Below, piece by piece: positions 42,132-50,235 of a stretch of 64,000 nt of DNA (position 1 is the first letter of the stretch; the number at the start of each line of letters is the position of its first letter). Source of the stretch: UBA5066 sp048500275 (GTDB lineage: Bacteria > Acidobacteriota > Thermoanaerobaculia > UBA5066); NCBI GenBank assembly GCA_048500275.1, contig JASNYI010000001.1, forward strand, positions 186,001 through 250,000, given 5' to 3'. The notes under the pieces were generated by a model. The model had not been told where the DNA came from. It worked only from the letters and a program-made list of their open reading frames with translations, and made no database searches. The position numbers were made by a program, and so were the translations under genes.

Positions 42132-42359
42132 GTGGACCGCCCCCCCCTCGAGCCCGACTCCCCGGCCGCGCGATTTCGACTCGCGCTGGAGCTGTCCGCG
42201 GTCGCCGAGGCCCTTCGCGAGCAGCGCTTCCGCCGCGAGCGCCCGGGCCTCGACGACGAAGCCCTGGAGTCGCTCATGGCCGAGTGGCGCGGGACGCGAC
42301 CCGGGGCGGAGGCGGGCGATGCGGCGGGGCGACCGGTGCCGTGGCCTCGCCCGCGATGA
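42132..42359 (+). CDS. Small protein paired with a nucleotidyltransferase-like toxin
   Basis: 75 residues from a GTG at 42132. The centre is a charged helix (RFRLALELSAVAEALREQRFRR, RPGLDDEALESLMAEWRG) and the tail is Pro/Arg-rich. Its stop overlaps the next start (ATGA). The size, order and coupling are those of an antitoxin-like or partner protein ahead of an AbiEii/MNT-type nucleotidyltransferase. No family could be assigned. Confidence 0.6.
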   Translation: MDRPPLEPDSPAARFRLALELSAVAEALREQRFRRERPGLDDEALESLMAEWRGTRPGAEAGDAAGRPVPWPRPR

Positions 42360-42955
42360 CTCCGCTCGAGACCGCGCTGCGGGCGATCGCAGCCGGACTG
42401 GACCGGCGCGGGCTTCGCTGGGCGCTCGTCGGCGGCCTTGCCGTGTCCGCTCGCGCGGAGCCTCGAACGACGCGCGACGTCGACGTGGCCGTTGCCGTCC
42501 CGGACGACGCAGCTGCGGAGGCCCTCGTCTTCTCGCTCGGCACCGAAGGATGGGAGGTCGCGGCCGCCGTGGAGCAGAGCGCTGCCGGACGCCTCGCCAC
42601 GATTCGCCTCCGCCCCCCCTTCGACCGACGAGGCCGCGGCGTCGTCGTCGACGTCCTGTTCGCGTCTTCTGGAATCGAGCCCGAGATCACGCGGGAAGCC
42701 GAGCGCCTCGAAGTGCTGCCCGGTCTCGTCGTCCCGGTCGCCCGGCTCGGACACCTGATCGCCATGAAGGTCCTCTCCCGCGATGATCGAACCCGTCCGC
42801 GCGACGCGGAGGATCTCCGGGGCCTGCTGGCGGAGGCCTCGGACGCGGACCTTGCGCTGGCCCGGAACGCGCTCGAACGAATCGCGGCTCGCGGCTTTCA
42901 CCGGGGACGGGACCTCGCGGCCGAGATGCAACGGGCTCTCGCTGAGCTTCGATAG
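42356..42955 (+). CDS. Nucleotidyltransferase-like protein (AbiEii/DUF6036 type)
   Basis: 199 residues. The nucleotidyltransferase motif is WALVGGLAVSARAEPRTTRDVDVAV (G-G, then the Asp-x-Asp of RDVDVAV). It is followed by VVVDVLFASSGIEPEI with a third acidic residue, and LGHLIAMKVLSRDDRTRPRDAEDL, the conserved helix of this toxin-like group. Such proteins act in toxin-antitoxin or abortive-infection pairs. The neighbouring small gene and a decayed repeat at 43.0 kb fit a mobile context. Its enzymatic target is unknown. Confidence 0.7.
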   Translation: MTPLETALRAIAAGLDRRGLRWALVGGLAVSARAEPRTTRDVDVAVAVPDDAAAEALVFSLGTEGWEVAAAVEQSAAGRLATIRLRPPFDRRGRGVVVDVLFASSGIEPEITREAERLEVLPGLVVPVARLGHLIAMKVLSRDDRTRPRDAEDLRGLLAEASDADLALARNALERIAARGFHRGRDLAAEMQRALAELR

Positions 42956-43020
42956 GGATCTGGCCGAACGCCCCTCCCCGTTCCTGAGCCAGTCCCACTC
43001 CACTCGCTACCCGCTTCGGA

Positions 43021-43100
43021 CCCGCTTTTGTGCCACCCGCTTTTGTGCCAGGCATGAAATCGTGTATTGTTGCAACAATACACGACGTCATGCCTGGCAC
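43021..43100. repeat. REP-like palindromic element with a preceding 15-bp direct repeat
   Basis: Bases 43021-43035 and 43036-43050 are an exact 15-bp tandem repeat. The second copy runs into a 56-bp near-perfect palindrome (43045-43100) with 13-bp and 12-bp perfect arms and only two mismatched positions between them, centred at 43072/43073. Base composition is more AT-rich than its surroundings. Such structures are typical of REP/BIME or MITE-like mobile repeats. No transposase is nearby. The rest of 42956-43291 has no gene. Confidence 0.7.
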
Positions 43101-43291
43101 AGGATTCTGCGTTCCGTAGATCCGCACGAGCTCCTTCGTGACCCTCCCTCCGGCGAGCGTCGCGTGAAATCGCGAATCGGCAATCGCGGCGCATTGGGCG
43201 GTCAGGAGCCCGTGCGGCGTTCTCCGCGAACGACGCCCCGCCGGGACGAGGCGAGCTGCGGGACAATTCCGGATCCGCGAAGGAGTCTTCG

Positions 43292-44374
43292 ATGAACGAC
43301 GCCCGGCCCGACCTCGCGCGCACCGTCCTCTCGGTGCTCTTCATCCTCGCCCTCATCCTCGGCTCGCTCGGGATCCTCCTCCCCTTCCTCGGGGCGCTCA
43401 TCTGGGCCACGACCATCGTGGTGACGACCTGGCCCGTCCTGGAGGCGATCCAGCGGAGGCTCTGGGGGAAACGGGGCCTCGCGGTCGCCCTGCTGACGTT
43501 CGTCCTCCTCGCCGTCGTCTTCGTCCCCTTCCTCGCCGCCGTCGGCGCGATCGTCGGGAACGTCGACGAGGTCGTCGCGCGCGCGAAGGCCCTCTCCACG
43601 GTCGAGGTGCCGGCCGTCGCGCCCGAGTGGGTCGGAAAGATTCCGCTCGTCGGGAACAACCTCGCGAAGTCCTGGGAGCGCTACGGCGGCCAGGGGCTCC
43701 GGGAAGTCGCGACCGTCGCCGGCCCGTTCGTCGGCAAGGGCGCGAGGTGGTTCGCGTCCCACGTCGGCGGCATCGGCATGGCGCTGCTCCACTTCCTCAT
43801 GACGGTGGCCGTCTGCGCCGTCCTCTGGTCGAACGGCGAGGAGGCGGCGAGGCGGGTCCGAAGGTTCGCGCGGCGCCTGGCGGGAGAGCGCGGCGAGGGC
43901 GTCGTCCGTCTCGCGGGTCAGGCGATCCGCGGCGTCGCGCTCGGCGTCGTCGTCACGGCCATCGTCCAGTCGCTCCTCGCGGGGCTCGGCCTCCTCGTCG
44001 CCGGGATCCCGTTCGCTTCGGTCCTCACGGCGGTCGCGTTCATCCTCTGCATCGCCCAGGTCGGGCCGATCCTCGTCCTCGGTCCGGCGGTCGGCTACCT
44101 CTTCTGGACCGGCCAGACGGGCTGGGGAACCGCCCTCCTCGTCTGGACGATCGCCGTCGGGTCGCTGGACAACATCCTCCGGCCCTACCTCATCAAGAAG
44201 GGTGCCGACCTCCCGCTCGTCCTCGTCTTCGCCGGAGTCCTCGGCGGCCTGATGACGTTCGGCCTCATCGGCATCTTCGTCGGCCCGGTGGTCCTGGCCG
44301 TCGCGCACACGCTCCTCGAGGCCTGGGCGAAGGAGGCGGACGAGGGGCCGGCGCCCGAGGAGCAGAGGGCCTGA
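43292..44374 (+). CDS. AI-2E family transporter (YdiK/PerM type)
   Basis: 360 residues with about eight transmembrane helices: two hydrophobic hairpins at the N-terminus (LSVLFILALILGSLGILLPF, VALLTFVLLAVVF), a soluble middle, then ALGVVVTAIVQSLLAGLGLL and the conserved C-terminal SLDNILRPYLIKKGADLPLV and GLIGIFVGPVVLAVAHTLLE. This pattern defines the PF01594 exporter family, some members of which export AI-2 or act as Na+/H+ antiporters. It is monocistronic and converges on the protein kinase gene with 7 bp between stops. Confidence 0.88.
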   Translation: MNDARPDLARTVLSVLFILALILGSLGILLPFLGALIWATTIVVTTWPVLEAIQRRLWGKRGLAVALLTFVLLAVVFVPFLAAVGAIVGNVDEVVARAKALSTVEVPAVAPEWVGKIPLVGNNLAKSWERYGGQGLREVATVAGPFVGKGARWFASHVGGIGMALLHFLMTVAVCAVLWSNGEEAARRVRRFARRLAGERGEGVVRLAGQAIRGVALGVVVTAIVQSLLAGLGLLVAGIPFASVLTAVAFILCIAQVGPILVLGPAVGYLFWTGQTGWGTALLVWTIAVGSLDNILRPYLIKKGADLPLVLVFAGVLGGLMTFGLIGIFVGPVVLAVAHTLLEAWAKEADEGPAPEEQRA

Positions 44375-44381
44375 GGCCGGG

Positions 44382-45947
44382 TCAGCGCAACCGCTCGAGG
44401 GCTCGCGCCTCTTCGAGGCGAGCCTCGAACCACTTCACGTCCGCCGCGGTCCATCCCGGGACGTTCCGGCGGCCCGTCTCCGCGATCGCCTCCTCGGCCA
44501 TCGCGGCGGCCCGCGTCGGCTGGCCGCCCGTCAGCGCCTCGGCAATCGCGTCGCGCAGCTCGAGCCGGTAGATCGCCCGGGCGCGCGGGTCGGGGCGCTC
44601 GAGCGTGAAGACGACGACGGCGAGCGCGTAGGTCCGCAGCTGCTCCTTCCTCGCGGAACGCAGCTCCTCGAGCGGCGCGACCCGCGCGCGGAGGGCGTCG
44701 CCGTCCGGCCCCGAGGGCGCCGACACCGCGGCCCGGCGGGCGTCGGCGAGCGTCCCGTCGATCGCGAGGACCTCGGCGGCGGCGGCCTCGACCCTTTCGA
44801 GCGCTCTTTCGACGAGCTGCTGCTCCGACCAGGCCCTGTACCCGCGCGCCGTTCCCACGAGGAGGAGCGCGGCGAGGAGCGTGACGAGGGAAGCGGCGAC
44901 CGCGGGTCTCCGCCGGGCCCAGTTGGCGATCCGCTCGACGGCGGTCGGGGGCGCCGCCGCGACGGGCCGGAACTCCCGGTACCGCCGGATCTCCTCGGCG
45001 AGCTCGCGGGCCGTCGGGTAGCGAAGCCCCGGCTCCTTCGACATCGCCTTTCGGCAGACGGCCGAGAGGGCGCGGCCGGCCCGCGGGTTCACGCGCACCG
45101 CCGGGGGCGGCTCGACCTCCTGCACGGCCTTCAGCGCCTCCTGCGCCGTCCCTTCCCGGAACGGGCTCTTCCCGGTCAGGATCTCGTAGAGGATCGTCCC
45201 GAGCGCGAAGACGTCGCTGTGCGGCCCGATCTGGTCCGCCCGGCCCCGGGCCTGCTCCGGCGCCATGTACCCGGGCGTCCCGGCGATCTCGCCCGGCGCG
45301 GGAGCTGAGACATGAGCGCCCGCCTCCGCCGGGTGTACCGAGTACGCGAGCCCCCAGTCCATGACGAAGACGGCGCCCAGCTCGTCGACCATGACGTTGT
45401 CGGGCTTCAGGTCCCGATGGACGATTCCGCGCGCGTGGGCCGCCGCGACGGTCTGGCAGACCCTCTCGAAGACGTCGACGAGGTGCGCGAGGTCCTCGCG
45501 GCTCGCGACCGATTCCGCTCCGCGCTGGAAGAGGATGTCGCGAAGGGTCGCGCCGCGGACCTTCTTCATCGCGCAGAACGGCGATCCGTCCTCCAGGGTG
45601 CCGGTCTCGTAGACGGGCACGGCCCCCGGGTGGTCGAGGCTCGCGAGGACCACAGCCTCCTCGGTGAACTGTGCCCGAACGACCGTGTCGCCGGCCAGCT
45701 CCGGCCGCAGGACCTTGACTGCGACCTCCCGGCGGAGCTGTCGGTCGAAGGCGCTGGAGACGACGCCCATTCCACCGCCGCCGATCCGGTCGCGGAGCTC
45801 GTACCGGGCGGCCGCGGAAGGCGGGGCCTGGAGCGCCTCGCCGCCGGGATCTGCCGGCCCTTCCGGCTCGAACTTGAACAGCGTCTCCTCGTTCTCGACC
45901 GACGCCTTGACGGGACGCCCGGAGGCCTCGCCAGACCGCTTCGTCAC
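44382..45947 (-). CDS. Membrane-anchored Ser/Thr protein kinase (DWG variant)
   Basis: 521 residues. The kinase domain (about 50-325) contains IGGGGMGVVSSA, VAVKVL (Lys78), HRDLKPDN (Asp179) and DWGLA (197-199, where most kinases have DFG); GTPGYMAPEQ is the substrate loop. A single transmembrane helix lies about 349-367. A C-terminal helical region (370-521) lies on the far side and has no recognised sensor fold. It should be an active Hanks-type kinase. The N-terminal 50 residues are low-complexity. Its target is unknown. Confidence 0.88.
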   Translation of the reverse strand: MTKRSGEASGRPVKASVENEETLFKFEPEGPADPGGEALQAPPSAAARYELRDRIGGGGMGVVSSAFDRQLRREVAVKVLRPELAGDTVVRAQFTEEAVVLASLDHPGAVPVYETGTLEDGSPFCAMKKVRGATLRDILFQRGAESVASREDLAHLVDVFERVCQTVAAAHARGIVHRDLKPDNVMVDELGAVFVMDWGLAYSVHPAEAGAHVSAPAPGEIAGTPGYMAPEQARGRADQIGPHSDVFALGTILYEILTGKSPFREGTAQEALKAVQEVEPPPAVRVNPRAGRALSAVCRKAMSKEPGLRYPTARELAEEIRRYREFRPVAAAPPTAVERIANWARRRPAVAASLVTLLAALLLVGTARGYRAWSEQQLVERALERVEAAAAEVLAIDGTLADARRAAVSAPSGPDGDALRARVAPLEELRSARKEQLRTYALAVVVFTLERPDPRARAIYRLELRDAIAEALTGGQPTRAAAMAEEAIAETGRRNVPGWTAADVKWFEARLEEARALERLR

Positions 45948-45980
45948 GGTCTGGAGTCTGACACCGGGTCGCGTTGGAGG

Positions 45981-47057
45981 CTATCGGCCGGTCGGCCCGG
46001 CGACCGCTGTCATCGCCGGGACCGAAACGAGCTCGAATCCGTCCGACAGCGGACGAGCCGCCTTCCGCCCGAAGCTCGCCGTTACGAGCTCGCCCGTGGT
46101 CCGGCGCGTCTCCGACGGAAGCTCGCCGAAGAGGTTCCAGTAGTCCGAGGCGAGCATTCCCATGTGCCGGAACCCGTGCCTCGCGGCGATTCGGGAGAGA
46201 CTCTCTGTCCCGTTGCCTTCCTCCCGCAGGCTCCTCCGGAGCTGGCAGAGTCGCCGGCATCTGAGGAGCCGGATCGGGCTCGTCCCGTACTGCTCGACCA
46301 GAATGAACCGGAGGGTCCGCTCCGCGAGCCCGGTCGCCTCGCAGAGGTCTGCGACGTAGACGGGTTCGGACGACTGCGCCTCGAGGAGCTTCTCGACCTT
46401 CTCGAGAACGGGCCGCCGGTCGATGCGGGGGACGCCGCCGCGCCGCGTGGACAGCGGGTCGGTCGCCAGGCACCCGAGCTCGCCGAGGAGGGCCTGCTCG
46501 AGAGACGCGGACCTCTCCGGTGACAGGCCCGCTGGCCTCGCGGCCTCGAGTTCCTCCAGGACCCGGAGCGCGAGCGCTCGGATTCGCGGAAGCCGCTCCG
46601 GCCCGACGAGGAACGACGCACTGGCCGCAGCGGGCTGCGACGGGCCGCTCGCATTCGCCGCGGCCAGGTCCCGCTCACCGACGGACAGGACGAACAGGTC
46701 CGCCGGTCGGAGTGCGACGATCGACACGCGGGCGCCCGCCGGCCAGAAGCGGACGGCGTCCTGCGAGAGGTCCCGCCCGTCGGTGCTCAGGCGAGCGTCG
46801 GGGCTTCCCGCGAACGCGAACGTCGCGACACCTTCGACCGTCGAGCCGCTGGCGGCCCAGGGCGCAGCGTCGACCCCGTACTCGAGAACGCACGAGGACA
46901 GGCAGCACCGCTTCAGGCTCCACTTCCGCGTCGCGCGGCCCAGGATGAAGCCACCGAGCCGAAGCGTACGGAAAGACGACAGGTACTCGTCGTGGCAGGA
47001 CGTGACGACCCCGGCGAGATTCGGGCGGGAACGCGGCTCGGGAAGGTCCTCTTTCAC
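45981..47057 (-). CDS. AraC-family transcriptional regulator
   Basis: 358 residues. The C-terminal double helix-turn-helix (about 220-320) has ATGLAERTLRFILVEQYGTSPI and SRIAARHGFRHMGMLASDYWNLFGELPSETRR, the second matching the AraC consensus closely. The N-terminal half (about 30-200) is a divergent cupin-like sensor with three nearby Cys residues (RCCLSSC). It lies one base from an orphan receiver gene and could be its output partner. Its ligand is unknown. Confidence 0.82.
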   Translation of the reverse strand: MKEDLPEPRSRPNLAGVVTSCHDEYLSSFRTLRLGGFILGRATRKWSLKRCCLSSCVLEYGVDAAPWAASGSTVEGVATFAFAGSPDARLSTDGRDLSQDAVRFWPAGARVSIVALRPADLFVLSVGERDLAAANASGPSQPAAASASFLVGPERLPRIRALALRVLEELEAARPAGLSPERSASLEQALLGELGCLATDPLSTRRGGVPRIDRRPVLEKVEKLLEAQSSEPVYVADLCEATGLAERTLRFILVEQYGTSPIRLLRCRRLCQLRRSLREEGNGTESLSRIAARHGFRHMGMLASDYWNLFGELPSETRRTTGELVTASFGRKAARPLSDGFELVSVPAMTAVAGPTGR

Positions 47058-47058
47058 G

Positions 47059-47484
47059 TCACCCGGTAAGGTGCGGCACGCCCGGGTCGTCCGCTACTGC
47101 CTCATGGGGAAGGGCCTCCCCCGCGACCGCCCTGCGGATCGCGTCGAGCAGGACCTCCGCGGGATCGGATTTCCTCACGAAGCGGCAGCCTGCCTCCGCC
47201 GCCCGGGTCGCGGCCCCCTCGCTCTGCCCGGAGATGAAGACGACGGCCGTGCGGGAGCCTGCCGACGCGAGCTGGCGCTGGAGGTCAAAGCCCGACAGCC
47301 CGCCGAGCTGGACGTCGAGGAGAAGGCAGTCCGCCGATCCCTCCCCTCCGCGGTCGAAGTAGTCCTCGGCGGAGGCGAAGGTCCGAGTCTCCATCCGCGA
47401 GGCCCGGAGCAGGCGGGCGACGGCGCGTCCGTAGCTCGGATCGTCATCGACGATGGCGACTCGTATCGGGGACGACTCGGGCAC
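47059..47484 (-). CDS. Stand-alone receiver-domain protein
   Basis: 141 residues, all receiver fold: IVDDDPSYG (acidic pocket), LLLDVQLGG with phospho-acceptor Asp57, VVFISGQSE (Thr/Ser position), and RFVRKSDPAE carrying the conserved Lys but with the usual Pro-Phe replaced. There is no output domain. It sits between the FixJ-like regulator and the AraC gene. Because its sequence resembles the FixJ-like receiver next door, it may have arisen by duplication and compete for phosphate from the same histidine kinase. Confidence 0.85.
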   Translation of the reverse strand: MPESSPIRVAIVDDDPSYGRAVARLLRASRMETRTFASAEDYFDRGGEGSADCLLLDVQLGGLSGFDLQRQLASAGSRTAVVFISGQSEGAATRAAEAGCRFVRKSDPAEVLLDAIRRAVAGEALPHEAVADDPGVPHLTG

Positions 47485-47530
47485 TCTGTGGGAGCCTCGC
47501 CCCTACTCTGAACCCGTGCTCGCCGTCCGG

Positions 47531-48187
47531 TTACTGCCCTTTGGGGCGGGGCGTCGCGAGGCGGTCGAGCTCGGGCAGGAGGCCGGCCTCCTGAGCCCAC
47601 CGCGTCAGCTCGGCCACCGACGAGAGGCCCAGCTTCCGGGTGAGGTTCGTCCGGTGGAGCTTGACGGTCCTCTCGTTGAGGGAGAGGCGCCCCGCGATCT
47701 GCTTGTTCAGACGCCCCTGGAGGACCCACGCGAGGACCTCGCGCTCCCTGGGCGTCAGGCTCTCCCACAGGACCCGGCTCGCGCGGATCCGATCCCGTTC
47801 CTCCCGCTCCCGCCCTCCTCGCGCGAGGGCCCGCTCCAACGCCTCGAGGAGCTCCTCCTTCGGGGCGAGCTTCGTCAGGAAGTCCTCGGCCCCGTGCTTG
47901 AAGGCCCGGGCCGTGGCCGGGACGTCGCCGTGTCCCGAGACGAAGACGACCGGAAGAGGCGACCCGAGACGTTCCAGCTCCTCCTGAAGCTGAAGGCCGT
48001 CGAGCCCGGGCATCCGGAGGTCCGCAAGGACGCACCCTTCGGGCTCGCGGGGCAGCTTCGCGAGAAGGTCGGACGCGGAGGAGAACGTCTCGACGCGATA
48101 GCCCGAGGCCCGGAGGAGACGCGCGACGGCCGTGAGCCAGGACGCGTCGTCGTCGACGACGAAGACGGTCGGCCCGGTCGCGCTCAT
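47531..48187 (-). CDS. FixJ/NarL-type response regulator
   Basis: 218 residues from the ATG at 48187 that overlaps the kinase stop. The receiver (1-120) has phospho-acceptor Asp56 in VLADLRMPGLDG. The LuxR-type helix-turn-helix (about 148-205) reads LTPREREVLAWVLQGRLNKQIA and ERTVKLHRTNLTRKLG. It is the cognate partner of the histidine kinase upstream. The open frame continues upstream antisense to the pump genes without meaning. Confidence 0.9.
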   Translation of the reverse strand: MSATGPTVFVVDDDASWLTAVARLLRASGYRVETFSSASDLLAKLPREPEGCVLADLRMPGLDGLQLQEELERLGSPLPVVFVSGHGDVPATARAFKHGAEDFLTKLAPKEELLEALERALARGGREREERDRIRASRVLWESLTPREREVLAWVLQGRLNKQIAGRLSLNERTVKLHRTNLTRKLGLSSVAELTRWAQEAGLLPELDRLATPRPKGQ

Positions 48188-50103
48188 ACCTTCACCTCCG
48201 CTTCGGGCAGGCGCACGACGAAGACCGCCCCGCGCCCGTCTCCGTTCGCCGCGAGGAGGCTCCCGCCGTGGGCCTCGACGAGCGTCCGGCAGATCGCGAG
48301 GCCCATCCCCATCCCCTGGGCCTTCGTCGTGAAGAACGGCTCGAAGAGCCGGGGCATCGCCGCGGCCGGGATCCCCGGGCCGCTGTCGCGCACGGAGATC
48401 TCGAGGCCGCCGCCGTCCGCCGCGCGAAGACGCACCTCGAGCACCCGGGTCTCGGCCGGCACCGCCTCCATGGCGTCGAGAGCGTTCACGGAGAGGTTCA
48501 GGAGGACCTGCTGGAGGTGGACCGGGTCCCCGGCCACGGGAGGGAGGTCGCGGTCGACGGTCAGCTCGACCTTCACGTCCCGCCTCCACGCGTCCGGACG
48601 GACGAGCCCGAGGACCCCATCGACGAGCTCGGCGGGGTCGATCGGGACACGGACGAGCTCGTGCCTCCGGAGGAATCCCCGCATTCGCTCGATGACGTCC
48701 CGCGCCCGCTGGTCGTCCGACTTGATGTCCGCGACGATCGCCCGGAGCTCGGCGAGGTCGGGATTCTCCCTCCCGAGGTAGAGCTCGGCCGCCTCGGCGT
48801 TCCGGAGCATCGCGCCGAGCGGCTGCGCCAGCTCGTGCGCGATCGAGGCGGCGAGCTGCCCCATCACGCTGACGCGGCCGGCGTGGGCGAGCTCGCCCCG
48901 GAGGCGCGCGGCCTCCTGCTCCGCCCTGCGCTGCCGTCGCCGTCCCTCGACGAGCGCGACGATGGCGAGCGTCTGCAGCAGGATGACCGCCGAAGCGCCG
49001 AGGATCCTCCCGCGGTAGAGCGAGAAGAACGAGGGCTCCCGGAAGCGGACCTCGCTCCCGGGCGGAAGCGTGCGCTCGTCGATCGCCCAGCGCTCCAGCT
49101 CCCGCGCGTCGTAGATCGGGCTCCCGAGCTCGACCGTCTTCACCGGGATCGAGGACGGGGGAATGCCGTGGAGGGCCTTCACGCCGGCGGCCGCGATCTC
49201 GTCCGCCATCGCCTCGATCGGCAGGAGCCGCCCTCCGACGATCCCGTGCCCGAGCGAGACCGAGGCCCAGCCGAAGACGGGCGCAGACGCGACGGCTCGG
49301 AGGCGCTCGAGCGCCTTCTGCTGCTCGTGGGGAATGCCGGCCGCGTCCAGGATCATCAGGCCGACGAAGATCGCCGATTCCGGAGGGAGCGCCTCGCAGC
49401 GCAGCATGATCTCGTCGAAGGAGAGACCGTCGAGGAACGTCACGCGGACGCGCGTCGCGAAGGGCTGCCACTCGCGACGCAGGAGGCCGACCCAGAACCT
49501 CTCCGTCGGGCTCGCTCCGGACACGACGACGACCTCGCGCGTCCGCGGACGCGCCAGAAGGACGTTCTCCATCAGCGCCCGGAGGTCGACCCGGCTGACG
49601 ACGGCCGTCTCCTGCGGGGAGAGCCTCACTCCTTCCAGCCAGCGGGGGTCCGCTCCGCCGTGGACGACCGGTGTCGATGGCCCGAACCGCTCCCGGTACC
49701 TCGTGAAGAACCGGGCCGCCGGGCCGCCGATCGTGACGACGAGGTCCGGGACGCGCCGGGAGCAGAGCGCCTCGACGTAGTCGGCGACCGGCTGCTCGTC
49801 CCTCGGCTCCGACCCGTGGGCCTGCAGGGAAACGTGGAAGAACTCGATCGGGTGGCCGCAGCGCCGCGCGATCTCCGTGCGGACGCGCAAGGAGGCCTCG
49901 GCGTAGGGGGAGAAATCGCGGCCGAAGGAGTCGAGGAAGAGGACCCACTTCGTTCGAGCCGCCGGGTCTTCGTGGGCTAGGGAAGGCCGGGCGAAACCCA
50001 GGACCAGGGCGAGGGAGAACCCGACGGACACGGCCAGCCGAACTCGCGGAGCATCGCCCGTCCGGGCGGAGCGGATGCGCCGTTTCTCGTCGCTCGTCGG
50101 CAA
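48184..50103 (-). CDS. Sensor histidine kinase with periplasmic ABC-substrate-binding-like sensor
   Basis: 639 residues. The N-terminal signal/TM segment (about 20-45) is followed by a large periplasmic domain (about 50-350: VVTIGGPAARFFTRYRE, AIFVGLMILDAAG, GHGIVGGRLLPIEAM) resembling an ABC-type sugar/peptide substrate-binding fold. A second TM helix lies near 360-385. The HisKA box ASIAHELAQPLGAML (His near 421) and the HATPase domain follow (DSGPGIPAAAMPRLFEPFFTTKAQ, GMGLAICRTLVEAHGG). It should autophosphorylate and signal to the FixJ-like regulator with which it overlaps. The sensed molecule is unknown. Confidence 0.88.
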   Translation of the reverse strand: MPTSDEKRRIRSARTGDAPRVRLAVSVGFSLALVLGFARPSLAHEDPAARTKWVLFLDSFGRDFSPYAEASLRVRTEIARRCGHPIEFFHVSLQAHGSEPRDEQPVADYVEALCSRRVPDLVVTIGGPAARFFTRYRERFGPSTPVVHGGADPRWLEGVRLSPQETAVVSRVDLRALMENVLLARPRTREVVVVSGASPTERFWVGLLRREWQPFATRVRVTFLDGLSFDEIMLRCEALPPESAIFVGLMILDAAGIPHEQQKALERLRAVASAPVFGWASVSLGHGIVGGRLLPIEAMADEIAAAGVKALHGIPPSSIPVKTVELGSPIYDARELERWAIDERTLPPGSEVRFREPSFFSLYRGRILGASAVILLQTLAIVALVEGRRRQRRAEQEAARLRGELAHAGRVSVMGQLAASIAHELAQPLGAMLRNAEAAELYLGRENPDLAELRAIVADIKSDDQRARDVIERMRGFLRRHELVRVPIDPAELVDGVLGLVRPDAWRRDVKVELTVDRDLPPVAGDPVHLQQVLLNLSVNALDAMEAVPAETRVLEVRLRAADGGGLEISVRDSGPGIPAAAMPRLFEPFFTTKAQGMGMGLAICRTLVEAHGGSLLAANGDGRGAVFVVRLPEAEVKV

Positions 50104-50189
50104 GCAGGGCGATTCTAGCGCCCGGCGCGGAGGCGGGACCCGGGGCCGGCTCGGGCTCCCGGCGCCCGGACGCCGGCGCCCCGCCGGGA

Positions 50190-50227
50190 CCGGCCCCGCC
50201 GCCGACGTGAGTCCGCGGCGGGACCGG
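50190..50227 (-). terminator. Hairpin at the end of the RND efflux operon
   Basis: A 13-bp inverted repeat (50190-50202 with 50215-50227) with one mismatch lies nine bases after the outer-membrane-factor stop on the - strand. No T-tract is seen. The region 50104-50235 otherwise holds no gene. Confidence 0.5.
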
Positions 50228-50235
50228 AGGGAGGA

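Noticed and set aside
42956..43020. Possible short genes beside the palindrome
   Set aside because: No start with a ribosome-binding site, and no coding-like composition in either direction.
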